This document shows, piece by piece, positions 27,829-37,012 of a stretch of 64,000 nucleotides of DNA. Under the pieces are notes generated by a model. The model was given only the letters and a program-made list of their open reading frames with translations. It had not been told where the DNA came from and made no database searches. Position 1 is the first letter of the stretch. Each line of letters opens with the position of its first letter. The DNA lies in NCBI GenBank assembly GCA_025782575.1, contig JALGYY010000035.1:310001-374000 (forward strand), written 5' to 3'. This DNA comes from a bacterium. GTDB lineage: Bacteria; Orphanbacterota; Orphanbacteria; Orphanbacterales; Orphanbacteraceae. The position numbers were made by a program, and so were the translations under genes.

Positions 27829-28581
27829 ATGGAAATCCTGATTACGAACGATGACGGCATACGGGCCGAGGGAATCGGTGTTCTCGCCAGAACGATCGCC
27901 CACATGGGAAAGATCACTGTAGTCGCCCCGCTCGATCAGCAGAGCGCCACGAGCCACGCGATTACTCTCCACAACCCGCTACGGATCGAAGAGACCGAAC
28001 CGGGCTGGAGGAGCGTGAGCGGTACACCGACCGACTGTGTGCTTCTCTCGGTAAACGGCCTGCTGGAAAAGAGACCGGAGATGGTGCTTTCGGGTATCAA
28101 TCACGGCCCCAACCTCGGCGCGGACGTGACCTACTCCGGAACCGTAGCGGCCGCCATCGAAGGGACACTTCTGGGAGTTCCGTCCATCGCTTTCTCTCTC
28201 GCCGGACGGTCGGAACTCCGATTCGATACCGCCGCCCATTACGTTCCCACGATTGTGAACAAGTTTCTGGAGAACAGGCCCCCCGCCATGACGTACTGGA
28301 ATGTTAACTTTCCCAACATTCCTATTGAGGAGATTCGCGGCATTCGGGTGACTGAGCTTGGCCACCGAGCGTATCAGGACATCGTTCTCGAGAGAATCGA
28401 CCCTCGTGGGAAACCGTATTACTGGATCGGAGGGGACGAGCCTACATACGAGCCGGAAGAGGGAACAGATTTCGAGGCGATCGAAAAAGGGTTTATCTCG
28501 ATCACACCTCTCCGCCTCGAACTGAACGATCATGACTCAATTGAAGAGATGAGCAACTGGGAATGGGAGATTCAGCCTTGA
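27829..28581 (+). CDS. surE: 5'/3'-nucleotidase SurE
   Basis: A 250-residue metal-dependent nucleoside monophosphate phosphatase. It begins MEILITNDDGIRAEG with the two metal-binding aspartates, then SATSHAIT, SGTPTDCV, SGINHGPNLGADVTYSGTVAAAIEG. It is followed by pcm with overlap, the classic surE-pcm stationary-phase survival pair. Confidence 0.96.
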   Translation: MEILITNDDGIRAEGIGVLARTIAHMGKITVVAPLDQQSATSHAITLHNPLRIEETEPGWRSVSGTPTDCVLLSVNGLLEKRPEMVLSGINHGPNLGADVTYSGTVAAAIEGTLLGVPSIAFSLAGRSELRFDTAAHYVPTIVNKFLENRPPAMTYWNVNFPNIPIEEIRGIRVTELGHRAYQDIVLERIDPRGKPYYWIGGDEPTYEPEEGTDFEAIEKGFISITPLRLELNDHDSIEEMSNWEWEIQP

Positions 28582-29249
28582 ACGTCATTCCCGAAGAGAG
28601 GCGGTTTCGGAATGCCAGGAACCGCATGGTCGATGAACTGGTCGCCGGGCGGGGAGTAAGTGATCCGGCGGTGCATCGCGCCATGAGGGAAGTGCCCCGC
28701 CACCTGTTCGCCGGCGAATCGCTCCGTTTTCAAGCCTATGGAGACCATGCACTTCCGATCGGGTGGGGGCAGACGATTTCCCAGCCTTATATTGTCGCCC
28801 TCATGACCGAGGCACTTCGGCTGTCCGGAGGTGAGAAAGTACTCGAAGTGGGGACCGGATCAGGTTACCAGGCAGCTGTTCTGGCTCGGCTCGCGGCGCG
28901 AGTCTACACCATGGAGCGCATCCCGGAACTTGCCGGGAGCGCCCGTCTGGCCATCGATCAGTCAGGCGCCCGGAATGTCGTTCTCCGCGCGGGTGACGCG
29001 ACGGATGGATGGAAGGAGCACGCCCCCTTCGATCGCATTCTGGTGACTGCCGGCGCCGATAAATTTCCTGATAAGTTAGCGGTACAACTCGCTGACCCGG
29101 GGATTATGGTCTGCCCTGTCGGTCCCGATCAGAACCAGAACCTACTCGTTCTGGAGAGGGACGGCGCCGATACTCTCATCGATCTCGGAGCGTGCCGGTT
29201 CGTGCCGTTTGTTTCGGGCAGACCGGCCGCAGGCAATCGAAGAACTTAA
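28563..29249 (+). CDS. pcm: Protein-L-isoaspartate O-methyltransferase
   Basis: A 228-residue SAM-dependent enzyme that repairs isoaspartyl residues in damaged proteins. The family N-terminus MVDELVAGRGVSDPAVHRAMREVPRH is followed by ISQPYIVALMTEAL, the SAM motif VGTGSGYQAAVLA and ILVTAGA. ATG at 28563 overlaps surE by 19 bases; an in-frame TTG at 28578 is an alternative start. Confidence 0.95.
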   Translation: MGDSALNVIPEERRFRNARNRMVDELVAGRGVSDPAVHRAMREVPRHLFAGESLRFQAYGDHALPIGWGQTISQPYIVALMTEALRLSGGEKVLEVGTGSGYQAAVLARLAARVYTMERIPELAGSARLAIDQSGARNVVLRAGDATDGWKEHAPFDRILVTAGADKFPDKLAVQLADPGIMVCPVGPDQNQNLLVLERDGADTLIDLGACRFVPFVSGRPAAGNRRT

Positions 29250-29265
29250 CGGAGGAAAGACTCCC

Positions 29266-30315
29266 TTGTCATCGCAAGTCACGAGTGGATCGACCAGGAC
29301 CGGAGTGCCGGGGGATAGTGCAATCACCACTCTGGTCAAAGGGGGGCTGATAGGCATAGCCAATATCATTCCCGGTGTTTCGGGCGGTACGTTCGCGCTC
29401 ATTCTAGGCGTATTTGATCGGCTGATCGGAGCGCTCAACAATATCGGCCCTGAAACCGCGCGCGCGGTTTTCGGCGCGATCCGATCCGGTTTTCGTGGCG
29501 ATGGGAAACGCCGGTTCATACAGGAACTGCGCCGGATCGACGCTCTCTTTCTTGCGCTTCTCATTACGGGAAGCGTGATCGTCATTCTGGGATCGTCCTT
29601 TCTGATCGATTACCTGTTGCAGGAGCATTACTCACCCACACTCGCATTCTTTGTCGGGCTCATACTTCCTTCGATTCTCGTTCCCTGGAGGATGATGGGG
29701 AATCGAGGCGCCATTCTGCTCTGGGCCCTCCCGGGAGTCGCACTGACTGTCGGCGTCTCCCTCGTGATCCCGGACAACGCCGCCGGCTCTGACAATCTGC
29801 TCATCGCCCTCGGAACCGGCGCCATTGCGATCAGTGCCATGATTCTCCCCGGCATCAGCGGCTCGTTCGTCATGCTCGTTCTCGGCCAGTATCAGAATGT
29901 GATCGGCAAGATCACGAGCCTCCAGATCGGGCTGCTCGACGGCCGGATCGATTGGGGTTCGCTCTTCTGGCTCGGCGCACTGGCAGTCGGTATGGGGGTC
30001 GGTATTCTGGCGTTCGCCAGGCTGCTGAATTTCCTGTTTGACCGCTTTCGCTCGGCCACCCTCGCATTTCTGATCGGCCTTCTACTCGGCAGCCTCTGGG
30101 TTCTCTGGCCGTTCAAGGACATATCGGCAGGGGCGGAACTGGTCGGGCGGTCGGGTGAAGTGAAGCAGGAAGTTCGAATCGCAACCGCGCCGAACCGCAT
30201 GCCCCGATCGGGGGGCGAGGCAGGTGTGGCGGGAGCGGCCGCTGTTGCCGGTCTACTCGGATCGGCCGGCATGATCCTCCTTGGCGGAAAGCGAAAAGAG
30301 CCGAGCGGAGAATAA
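29266..30315 (+). CDS. DUF368 polyprenyl-phosphate transporter (PopT-like)
   Basis: A membrane protein of about 349 residues with roughly eight helices and the signature GIANIIPGVSGGTFALILG near the N-terminus, plus a second SAMILPGISGSFVML repeat. DUF368 proteins have been shown to recycle undecaprenyl phosphate across the cytoplasmic membrane. The frame extends upstream into pcm, but TTG at 29266 lies 9 bases after GGAGGA and is the best start. The C-terminus has a short Gly/Ala-rich hydrophobic tail after a soluble spacer. Confidence 0.88.
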   Translation: MSSQVTSGSTRTGVPGDSAITTLVKGGLIGIANIIPGVSGGTFALILGVFDRLIGALNNIGPETARAVFGAIRSGFRGDGKRRFIQELRRIDALFLALLITGSVIVILGSSFLIDYLLQEHYSPTLAFFVGLILPSILVPWRMMGNRGAILLWALPGVALTVGVSLVIPDNAAGSDNLLIALGTGAIAISAMILPGISGSFVMLVLGQYQNVIGKITSLQIGLLDGRIDWGSLFWLGALAVGMGVGILAFARLLNFLFDRFRSATLAFLIGLLLGSLWVLWPFKDISAGAELVGRSGEVKQEVRIATAPNRMPRSGGEAGVAGAAAVAGLLGSAGMILLGGKRKEPSGE

Positions 30316-30360
30316 ATTCGGCGGGCTGTTCGATTTCCCGATTTATTGACCAGTTCGCCT

Positions 30361-30388
30361 TTAACAAGCTCGCCGTTCCCTCTATAAT
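30361..30388 (+). promoter_or_regulatory. Promoter candidate for tRNA-Pro (CGG)
   Basis: TTAACA and a perfect TATAAT with a 16-base spacer, 27 bases upstream of the tRNA. Confidence 0.6.
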
Positions 30389-30415
30389 CCGATGGTTGTC
30401 TTGAAGGTTTTGGGT

Positions 30416-30493
<78 letters not shown>

Positions 30494-30544
30494 TTTTTTT
30501 TAAGCCCAGTCGTTCCGTTCGGTCTCCTTCAGGAGGGCTGCCAC

Positions 30545-31057
30545 GTGCCGGAACACCCCACCGACTCGCGCCCGCCCGCCTCATCATCTTCCGGTGCGAG
30601 GACTCGCCCCATCCAGATCGGAATCATCGGTGCCGGCTCGTGCGATGACGCCGTGGCAAGAGATGCCGAGTTTGTGGGACGGGCCGTGGCCAGGCGGGGA
30701 TGGGTACTTGTCTGCGGCGGCCTGGAGGGGGTCATGGGGGCCGCCTGCCGCGGAGCATTTCAAGCAGGGGGCACGACCATCGGCGTACTTCCCGGAACCG
30801 GTCTCGAACCGGCGAACCAGTATCTAACCGCGCGAATCGCCACCGGTTTCGGCCACGGCCGAAACGTCCTCATTCCAAGATCATCCGACGGCGTGATCGC
30901 CATCTCCGGCGGCTACGGCACACTCTCCGAGATCGGACTCACTCTCAAAATGGGAATCCCCCTTGTGGGGCTCCGCACCTGGAAGATCGACCCATCCTAC
31001 CCTATAGTAGAGAATCCGGAAGAGGCGGTGCGCTTCCTCGAGGAGGAACTCACATGA
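30545..31057 (+). CDS. LOG/TIGR00725-like Rossmann protein
   Basis: About 170 residues. Motifs: IGIIGAGSCDD, LVCGGLEGVMGAACRGAF (nucleotide-binding), and SGGYGTLSEIGLTLK, which is the PGGxGTxxE-like motif of LOG cytokinin-activating phosphoribohydrolases in a variant form (SGGYGTLSE). The frame is longer upstream through the tRNA, but GTG at 30545 has AGGAGG 8 bases before it. The in vivo substrate is unknown; a nucleotide monophosphate glycosidase is plausible. Its stop overlaps the acylphosphatase ATG. Confidence 0.85.
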   Translation: MPEHPTDSRPPASSSSGARTRPIQIGIIGAGSCDDAVARDAEFVGRAVARRGWVLVCGGLEGVMGAACRGAFQAGGTTIGVLPGTGLEPANQYLTARIATGFGHGRNVLIPRSSDGVIAISGGYGTLSEIGLTLKMGIPLVGLRTWKIDPSYPIVENPEEAVRFLEEELT

Positions 31058-31338
31058 GAGAGAATGTCGATCGTCTGCACGCTATCGTAAGCGGCCGTGT
31101 TCAAGGTGTGGGGTTCCGCTATTTTACGCAGCATGTGGCGCTCGGTATGCGGGTCACAGGATTCGTACGAAACCGGCCTGACCGAACCGTCGAGATCGAA
31201 GCCCAGGGGGAAAAGGCTGAAGTGGATCGCTTCTTCGATCAGGTACGGATCGGACCGCATGGATCACGGGTCGACGATATTCGAACCGCATCAATCTCGG
31301 TCCATCCCGAAGAAGATGGCTTCGAAATTCAGCATTAG
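31054..31338 (+). CDS. Acylphosphatase
   Basis: A 94-residue small hydrolase of carboxyl-phosphate bonds. It has VSGRVQGVGFRYF with the catalytic Arg, GMRVTGFVRNRPD with the catalytic Asn, and GxVEIEAQG. The true start is ATG at 31054 after AGGAGG. The reading frame runs further upstream but only as a shadow of the preceding gene. Confidence 0.95.
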   Translation: MRENVDRLHAIVSGRVQGVGFRYFTQHVALGMRVTGFVRNRPDRTVEIEAQGEKAEVDRFFDQVRIGPHGSRVDDIRTASISVHPEEDGFEIQH

Positions 31339-31344
31339 GATGAT

Positions 31345-32415
31345 ATGAAACGATCGTTAGAAGATGCAATTTACGAGCAGCTCTCGGCAGAAGGGCGGAG
31401 CCTGCTTATCCGGGGCATCGACCGCGGCTATCTGTACGAAGCCGAAATCGACGAACTGAGCGACGCCGGTAAGCTCAATGCAAAAGAGGTCGAGTCCCTT
31501 CTCGGTGCCGCCGAAGGATTGTCGATCCCCATCAAACAGACCGAGATGAAGGCGAGACCCCGATCGGTGCCTGGCCAGGAGGATCGCTCATCCGCTCCGT
31601 TCGACGCCGAACCGCTCCGGCTTTATCTCGATGAGATCGGACGGATCGATCGCCTCACACCGAAAGAGGAGGTCGAACTCTCCGACCTGATCCAGGGGGG
31701 CGATGAAAGCGCCCGCCGTAAAATGATCGTCGCCAATCTGCGACTGGTGGTTACGATCGCCAGGCATTACCGACATCGCGGCGTCCCCTTTCTCGATCTT
31801 ATCGAAGAGGGGAATCTGGGCGTCATCCGTGCGGCTGACCGTTTTCTGGGATCGAAGGGATGCCGGTTCAGTACGTACGCCGCCTGGTGGATCCGCCAGG
31901 GAATCACCCGGGCGATCGCCAACCGGGGACGAATCATTCGCATTCCGATCTACGTGATCCAGCTCGTCAGTCGATACGAACGGACCCGTCGAAAACTCTT
32001 TCACGATAACGGGAGGGAGCCGAAGCCCGAGGAGATCGCAGCTGTGCTGGAAATCCCGGTGAAGAAAGTGCTGATGGCCGCCAGTCTCATCGAGAAGATC
32101 CGCAGCCTCGATTCGATTGCGAGCCTCGACCTCGTAGGGCAGCTCCTGCAGGAGATTCCGGATCACCAGAGTGTGTCACCCACCCACATGGTGGAGCTGC
32201 AGCTCGAACATGAGAGGCTCGACCGCCTGCTTCACCGGCTGACGGAGAGGGAGGAGGCGATTATCAGGATTCGCTTCGGCTTCGATGACGGGATTGCACG
32301 GTCGCTCGCCGAGACAGGCAGCGAATTCGGCCTTTCCCGTGAGCGCATCCGCCAGATCGAAGTCAAAGCGCTCGAGAAGCTCCGCCGGCTTCTCGATATC
32401 GTTCCTGGAAAGTGA
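31345..32415 (+). CDS. RpoD-family sigma factor (group 1/2), first copy
   Basis: A 356-residue sigma-70. Residues 1-80 resemble region 1.1. Residues 88 onward have region 1.2 (PLRLYLDEIGRIDRLT), region 2 with NLRLVVTIARHYRHRG, FLDLIEEGNLGVIRAADRF and STYAAWWIRQGITRAIANRGRIIRIP, then region 3. Region 4.2 is LSRERIRQIEVKALEKLRR. It lacks the large RpoD insertion. The region 2.4 stretch (TYAAWWIRQ) indicates -10 recognition similar to RpoD, so it could be a primary-like or RpoS-like factor. A second, shorter factor is at 55.6 kb. Confidence 0.93.
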   Translation: MKRSLEDAIYEQLSAEGRSLLIRGIDRGYLYEAEIDELSDAGKLNAKEVESLLGAAEGLSIPIKQTEMKARPRSVPGQEDRSSAPFDAEPLRLYLDEIGRIDRLTPKEEVELSDLIQGGDESARRKMIVANLRLVVTIARHYRHRGVPFLDLIEEGNLGVIRAADRFLGSKGCRFSTYAAWWIRQGITRAIANRGRIIRIPIYVIQLVSRYERTRRKLFHDNGREPKPEEIAAVLEIPVKKVLMAASLIEKIRSLDSIASLDLVGQLLQEIPDHQSVSPTHMVELQLEHERLDRLLHRLTEREEAIIRIRFGFDDGIARSLAETGSEFGLSRERIRQIEVKALEKLRRLLDIVPGK

Positions 32416-32446
32416 ACCGACGATCTCACGATAAAGGAGTGGCCCC

Positions 32447-32968
32447 ATGAATCTCCGTGATCACATACGAGATGTCCCCGACTTCCCTAAGAAGGGAATA
32501 CTGTTCAAGGACATCACCACACTGCTCGGAAACGAACCGGCGTTTCGACAGGCTGTGAAGGCCATGTGCGATCCGTTTCGTAATACGAGTATCGACAAGA
32601 TCGCCTGCATCGAATCGCGGGGGTTTATTTTCGGCGCTCCCATGTCTCTCGAACTGGGCATCGGAATTGTTCCTCTTCGAAAGCCGGGCAAACTCCCGGC
32701 GAAGACCGTTCGTGAAGAGTACGATCTCGAGTACGGCACCGATGCGCTTGAAATGCACGTGGACGCGTTTCAGAAAGGGGAGAGGATCCTGATCGTCGAT
32801 GACCTCCTCGCCACAGGTGGCACGGCAGCCGCCTCCGCCTATCTGATCGAAAAAGCAGGGGGCGAGGTCGTCTCTTTTGTTTTCCTGCTGGAGCTGGCGT
32901 TTCTGAATGGCCGGGAAAAACTGGGCGGCCGGGAGTGCCTGTCGATCATTCGGTACGATGACGATTAG
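32447..32968 (+). CDS. apt: Adenine phosphoribosyltransferase
   Basis: A 173-residue purine salvage enzyme converting adenine and PRPP to AMP. It has IRDVPDFPKKGILFKDIT at the N-terminus, IESRGFIFGAPM, and the PRPP loop ILIVDDLLATGGTAAA. The ATG follows AAAGGAGTGG. Confidence 0.97.
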   Translation: MNLRDHIRDVPDFPKKGILFKDITTLLGNEPAFRQAVKAMCDPFRNTSIDKIACIESRGFIFGAPMSLELGIGIVPLRKPGKLPAKTVREEYDLEYGTDALEMHVDAFQKGERILIVDDLLATGGTAAASAYLIEKAGGEVVSFVFLLELAFLNGREKLGGRECLSIIRYDDD

Positions 32969-33070
32969 ATAGTTCCGGGGACACAATACGGAACTCCATC
33001 CTCGCGCTTTTGCGTTTACCTTGTCAGAATCGCAGCAAAGCAGGTACATTTCCAAGGATAGTAGGCTATC

Positions 33071-33144
33071 GCCCCCGTAGCTCAGTCAGGATAGAGCACC
33101 GGTTTCCTAAACCGGGAGCCCAAGTTCGAGTCTTGGCGGGGGCA
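33071..33144 (+). tRNA. tRNA-Arg (CCT)
   Basis: Acceptor GCCCCCG/CGGGGGC, anticodon arm CCGGT-TTCCTAA-ACCGG (CCT), T-arm CAAGTTCGAGTCTTG. CCA is not encoded. A weak TTGTCA/TACATT pair (18-base spacer) lies upstream. Confidence 0.95.
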
Positions 33145-33178
33145 AATTCAATTCCCTGAAGAGGTGGGACGAAGATAA

Positions 33179-33541
33179 GTGGAACTCGTACGGATAGAAG
33201 AGAGAGGCGTGATCGTCCTCAAGTTGTCCGGGAAAATTCTCGGTGGTAAGAAATCGGCGAGCCTGGCTGATGAGATCGACCGTTTCGTCGAAGCGAAGGG
33301 GAAATCACTTCTATTCGACCTCGATGAAGTCCCCTGGATGAACAGCTCCGGGCTCGGCATCTTCCTCGCCGCGTTCATCCGGATCCGTGAGGGAGGAGGC
33401 ACAATGAAGTTCGTTCATGTGCAGGATCGGGTACGGGGAATCCTGGTGACCACAAAGCTGATCGACATACTCGAGGTGTTTGAGGATGAGACGGAGGCGA
33501 TCAAGAGCTTTCACCACACGAAAAGTGGAGAGACAGCCTGA
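33179..33541 (+). CDS. STAS-domain anti-sigma-factor antagonist
   Basis: A 120-residue STAS protein with the phosphorylatable serine site in WMNSSGLGIFLAAF (SpoIIAA-like). Such proteins bind anti-sigma kinases and are dephosphorylated by SpoIIE/PP2C phosphatases; one such phosphatase is encoded at 46.1 kb, so a partner-switch link is possible but not demonstrated. The start is GTG at 33179 after AGGTGGGACGAAGATAA. The 3' end overlaps the next small gene. Confidence 0.9.
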   Translation: MELVRIEERGVIVLKLSGKILGGKKSASLADEIDRFVEAKGKSLLFDLDEVPWMNSSGLGIFLAAFIRIREGGGTMKFVHVQDRVRGILVTTKLIDILEVFEDETEAIKSFHHTKSGETA

Positions 33542-33767
33542 TCAGGGCGCTTCCCTGGTCGACTGGATCCGGCTCGTTCTTCTTGTCGTGCTCGCCTATC
33601 TTCTGGTGGAAGCACTGCGCACCTACATGCGAAGCGTGTTCCCCCTGGCCGGCCCATCGCCGACTCGCTGGCTCCTTCCGGGCATGTTCGGCGCCGCCAC
33701 TCTCGGCGCCCTGTTCACCGCGTTCCGACTGATTCGAAAAATCCGGAGAGGAGGGAAAGAGAAATGA
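33525..33767 (+). CDS. Small two-helix membrane protein, function unknown
   Basis: About 80 residues. Two hydrophobic segments are visible (DWIRLVLLVVLAYLLVEAL and LLPGMFGAATLGALFTAF) with a basic C-terminus. GTG at 33525 is a plausible start inside the STAS 3' end; an in-frame ATG further upstream at 33480 is less likely. It ends 4 bases into the GGDEF gene. Its position between a STAS protein and a cyclase suggests an accessory membrane role, which is inference. Confidence 0.6.
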   Translation: MERQPDQGASLVDWIRLVLLVVLAYLLVEALRTYMRSVFPLAGPSPTRWLLPGMFGAATLGALFTAFRLIRKIRRGGKEK

Positions 33768-34639
33768 GCGACCGACAGACAGCCCGACCTGCCGATTCCC
33801 TTCTTCGAATCGCCTCCCTTCGAGACTTTGATGGTTCCCGGGATCGATTGATCAGACGATTCCTGATCGACCTCTCGAGAGAACCGGGGGGGGAAGGGGC
33901 TTCGCTCCTCCTCGATGAGGAGAACGGGGAGATTCTCTACCATCTGGCCGGAACAAAACTCGTCAGACAGGAAGTGGGGGAAGGGGAGGGAACGGGGTCC
34001 CCCTCGGGCCACGAACTTACCATAGAGACACTCGCCGGCAAGCCGATCGGCTTCCTCATTCTGGACAGTCCGGTAGACGAGAATCATCATATTCTATCGC
34101 TCTCTGGATTCCTGGGCGTGACTCTCGACAACCTGGCTCTTCTCGACGAAGCCCGGATCGAAAGCAGGATCGATCCGATTACGGGCATCCATAACTACCG
34201 GCATGTGACGGAAGAACTGCAGCGCGAACTCGACAGAGCGCGAAGGTTTGACCGTGTTTTTTCGATTCTCATGGCCGATCTGGACCGCTTCAAAGAAATC
34301 AATGATCGCCTGGGACATCTCAAGGGAAACAGTGCACTCAGAAAAATCGCGCAACTCTTTCTGCATTCGATCCGATCAGTAGATACAGCGGCCAAGTATG
34401 GTGGCGACGAGTTCCTGATCATCCTGCCGGATACGGGCGGGGAGGGGGCTTTTCAGGCTGCCGAAAGGCTCTTGAGCCACCTGTCGGAGTTGTCACTCGA
34501 GGAGGAGATGCGAATCTCCGCCTCGATCGGCGTGGCGACCTATCCGACCGACGGAAAACAGGCGCGCGAGTTGATCGGCTCCGCCGACCGAGCACTTTAT
34601 CGTGCTAAAGATAGGGGAGGTGGCGCCGTTGCCGCATGA
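33764..34639 (+). CDS. Diguanylate cyclase (GGDEF domain)
   Basis: A 291-residue protein. Residues 1-125 form a GAF-like sensor portion without a clear ligand site. Residues about 130-285 are a full GGDEF domain with the active-site KYGGDEFLIILP and the metal-binding FSILMADLDRFKEINDRLGH. It should make c-di-GMP, which the PilZ proteins at 53 and 56.8 kb could sense. No inhibitory I-site RxxD was identified with confidence. Confidence 0.93.
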   Translation: MSDRQTARPADSLLRIASLRDFDGSRDRLIRRFLIDLSREPGGEGASLLLDEENGEILYHLAGTKLVRQEVGEGEGTGSPSGHELTIETLAGKPIGFLILDSPVDENHHILSLSGFLGVTLDNLALLDEARIESRIDPITGIHNYRHVTEELQRELDRARRFDRVFSILMADLDRFKEINDRLGHLKGNSALRKIAQLFLHSIRSVDTAAKYGGDEFLIILPDTGGEGAFQAAERLLSHLSELSLEEEMRISASIGVATYPTDGKQARELIGSADRALYRAKDRGGGAVAA

Positions 34640-34673
34640 GAGCAGACACGATCGGGGAACACAAGGAGTCAGT

Positions 34674-36008
34674 ATGACCGTTTCTCGGACAGACCGGTCC
34701 GGTTCGGCGATGCAACCTCTCGCCAGAAAAATTCGTGACAGGAAAGCGAAGCTGGGTGTGATCGGCCTTGGTTATGTCGGCCTGCCTCTTGCAATGGAAT
34801 TCACGCGGGCAGGATTCGAAGTCACCGGAATTGACACAGACAAGAGCAAGATCGACAAACTGAAATCAGGAATCTCCTATGTAAAGGATGTGGAGAGTTC
34901 GACGGTAAGCGAGGCTGTCGAAAAAAACCGCCTTCATCTTACGACCGACTTCGAGGCGCTCTCCGATCTGGACACAGTCAATATCTGCGTTCCCACACCA
35001 CTCCGGAAGACGCGGGACCCTGACATCTCGTACATTCACGCCGCCGTCCGTGAGATCCAGCGGTTCGTACACAAAGGCCAGCTGATCGTTCTCGAGAGCA
35101 CGACCTACCCGGGCACGACCGACGAGGTGATTCTCCCGATTCTCTCCCAGGGAGGCCTTGAGGTAGGGCGGGATTTCTTTCTCGCGTTCTCGCCGGAGCG
35201 CGTCGATCCGGGGAATGCCCATTACAAGACTCGAAATATCCCCAAGGTTGTCGGTGGCGTGACACCCGCCTGTACCGAAATCGCGATTGCGCTCTACGAA
35301 GCGACCGTGGACGAGGTCGTCCCTGTCTCATCCACACGGGTTGCAGAAATGGTCAAGCTTCTGGAGAACACGTTCCGAAGTGTCAACATCGGGCTCGTGA
35401 ATGAGATGGCTCTCATGTGCCACACATTGGGAATCAACGTCTGGGAAGTGATCGACGCCGCGGCGACGAAACCATTCGGATTCATGCCGTTCTATCCGGG
35501 ACCCGGCCTGGGCGGACATTGCATTCCGATCGATCCCTTCTATCTTTCGTGGAAGGCGAAGCAATTCGGCTTCGAGGCTCGATTCATCGAGCTGGCCGGA
35601 CAGATCAACGGCTACATGCCCCAGTTCGTCGTGGAACGGATCACCGACGTGCTGAACAAGCACAAGAAAGCGATCAACGGCGCCAATATCCTCATTCTGG
35701 GCTTGTCCTACAAGGCGAATATTGACGATCTGAGAGAGTCTCCCGCCCTCGATATCATCAGCGTCCTTCATCAGAAGGGGGCGAGTTTAAAAGCGTGCGA
35801 TCCCCATACCACCAAGCAGGATCGCGCTCTCGTGAAATGCCCGATCGTCGATTACGGAGAGGAGGTCCTCCGATGGGCCGACTGCACGGTAATCGTCACG
35901 TCCCATACCTCTGTGGACTACCATCTGGCGGTAAAGGAATGCAAGGCCGTGGTCGATACGAGGAATGCACTAAAAGGGCTTTCAGGCGACAATATTCACG
36001 TTCTTTAA
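34674..36008 (+). CDS. UDP-sugar 6-dehydrogenase (WbpA/WecC-type)
   Basis: A 444-residue UDP-glucose/GDP-mannose dehydrogenase superfamily member. Motifs: IGLGYVGLPLAMEF (NAD), VCVPTPLRKTRDPD, ERVDPG, the catalytic cysteine in GLGGHCIPIDPFYL, and GLSYKANIDDLRESPAL. This form resembles WbpA, oxidising UDP-GlcNAc to UDP-GlcNAcA. The open frame extends upstream to 34602, but ATG at 34674 follows AAGGAG. It pairs with the epimerase 26 bases downstream. Confidence 0.93.
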   Translation: MTVSRTDRSGSAMQPLARKIRDRKAKLGVIGLGYVGLPLAMEFTRAGFEVTGIDTDKSKIDKLKSGISYVKDVESSTVSEAVEKNRLHLTTDFEALSDLDTVNICVPTPLRKTRDPDISYIHAAVREIQRFVHKGQLIVLESTTYPGTTDEVILPILSQGGLEVGRDFFLAFSPERVDPGNAHYKTRNIPKVVGGVTPACTEIAIALYEATVDEVVPVSSTRVAEMVKLLENTFRSVNIGLVNEMALMCHTLGINVWEVIDAAATKPFGFMPFYPGPGLGGHCIPIDPFYLSWKAKQFGFEARFIELAGQINGYMPQFVVERITDVLNKHKKAINGANILILGLSYKANIDDLRESPALDIISVLHQKGASLKACDPHTTKQDRALVKCPIVDYGEEVLRWADCTVIVTSHTSVDYHLAVKECKAVVDTRNALKGLSGDNIHVL

Positions 36009-36034
36009 GAGCGACCTAGGACAGTAAAATCCGG

Positions 36035-37012
36035 GTGGGAGGGGTTTACCACAACGTGGCAGGCTATCTGATTACGGGCGGAGCCGGTTTCATCGGGTCC
36101 CATCTGGCCCGCAGACTCGTTGAGCGGGGGGAATCGGTTCGGATTTTCGATAACTTCTCGAGCGGCAAGAGAGAAAACCTGGCTGACATTGAGAGTGCGG
36201 TTGAAGTGGTGGAGGCGGATCTTCGCGATCTGGACGCCGTCATGGAGGCCACGCGGGGAGTGGACTATATCCTGCATCAGGCTGCCCTTGCTTCTGTTCC
36301 CCGATCGATCGCCGACCCCGTATCCACCAACGCCGTCAACGTGGGGGGGACCCTTCATGTGCTCATGGCCGCCAAAGAGCACTGCGTGAAGCGGATCGTC
36401 TTCGCATCTTCATCGTCAGTTTACGGCGATCAGGATCCGGCGGCGGCCAAACGAGAGGACATGCGGCCCAACCCACTATCTCCCTACGCCGTATCCAAAC
36501 ATGTGGGGGAGCAGTACGGCCACGTCTTTCACAAGCTCCATGATCTCCCCTTCGTAGCGATCCGATACTTCAATGTTTTCGGACCCTATCAGGACGAAGA
36601 TTCCGACTACGCCGCGGTCATTCCGATTTTCTCCCGCTGTCTTCTCACCGGCAAGCGGCCGACCGTGTTCGGTGACGGCAAGCACACCCGTGACTTTACT
36701 TACATTTCCAACGTGGTCGACGCAAACATGCTCGCCATGGAGCGTGAGGAAGCGATCGGGCATACGATCAACGTGGCGTGCAACGGAAGTTTTGATCTGA
36801 ATTACCTGATCCAGCGCCTGAACCTGGCGTACGGAACAGACCTTGAGCCGATCTATGCCGAGCCGAGAGCCGGCGATGTCAAGCACTCGCTCGCTGATAT
36901 CAGCCGTGCCCGCGAGCTGCTCGGATACGATCCGGCCGTCGGCTTTGAGGACGGCCTGGAGGAGTCCGCGCGGTGGTACGAAAAGAAACTGGCAGCCACA
37001 CAATCTCCATGA
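36035..37012 (+). CDS. NAD-dependent UDP-sugar 4-epimerase (WbpP-like)
   Basis: A 325-residue extended short-chain dehydrogenase. It has LITGGAGFIGSHLA, a catalytic SPYAVSK YxxxK pair, the SSSVYGDQ serine, and RYFNVFGPYQDEDSDYAAVIP. It is likely a UDP-GlcNAc/UDP-GlcNAcA C4 epimerase. GTG at 36035 or GTG at 36056 may be the start; neither has a strong ribosome site. The sensor kinase starts in its last codons. Confidence 0.9.
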   Translation: MGGVYHNVAGYLITGGAGFIGSHLARRLVERGESVRIFDNFSSGKRENLADIESAVEVVEADLRDLDAVMEATRGVDYILHQAALASVPRSIADPVSTNAVNVGGTLHVLMAAKEHCVKRIVFASSSSVYGDQDPAAAKREDMRPNPLSPYAVSKHVGEQYGHVFHKLHDLPFVAIRYFNVFGPYQDEDSDYAAVIPIFSRCLLTGKRPTVFGDGKHTRDFTYISNVVDANMLAMEREEAIGHTINVACNGSFDLNYLIQRLNLAYGTDLEPIYAEPRAGDVKHSLADISRARELLGYDPAVGFEDGLEESARWYEKKLAATQSP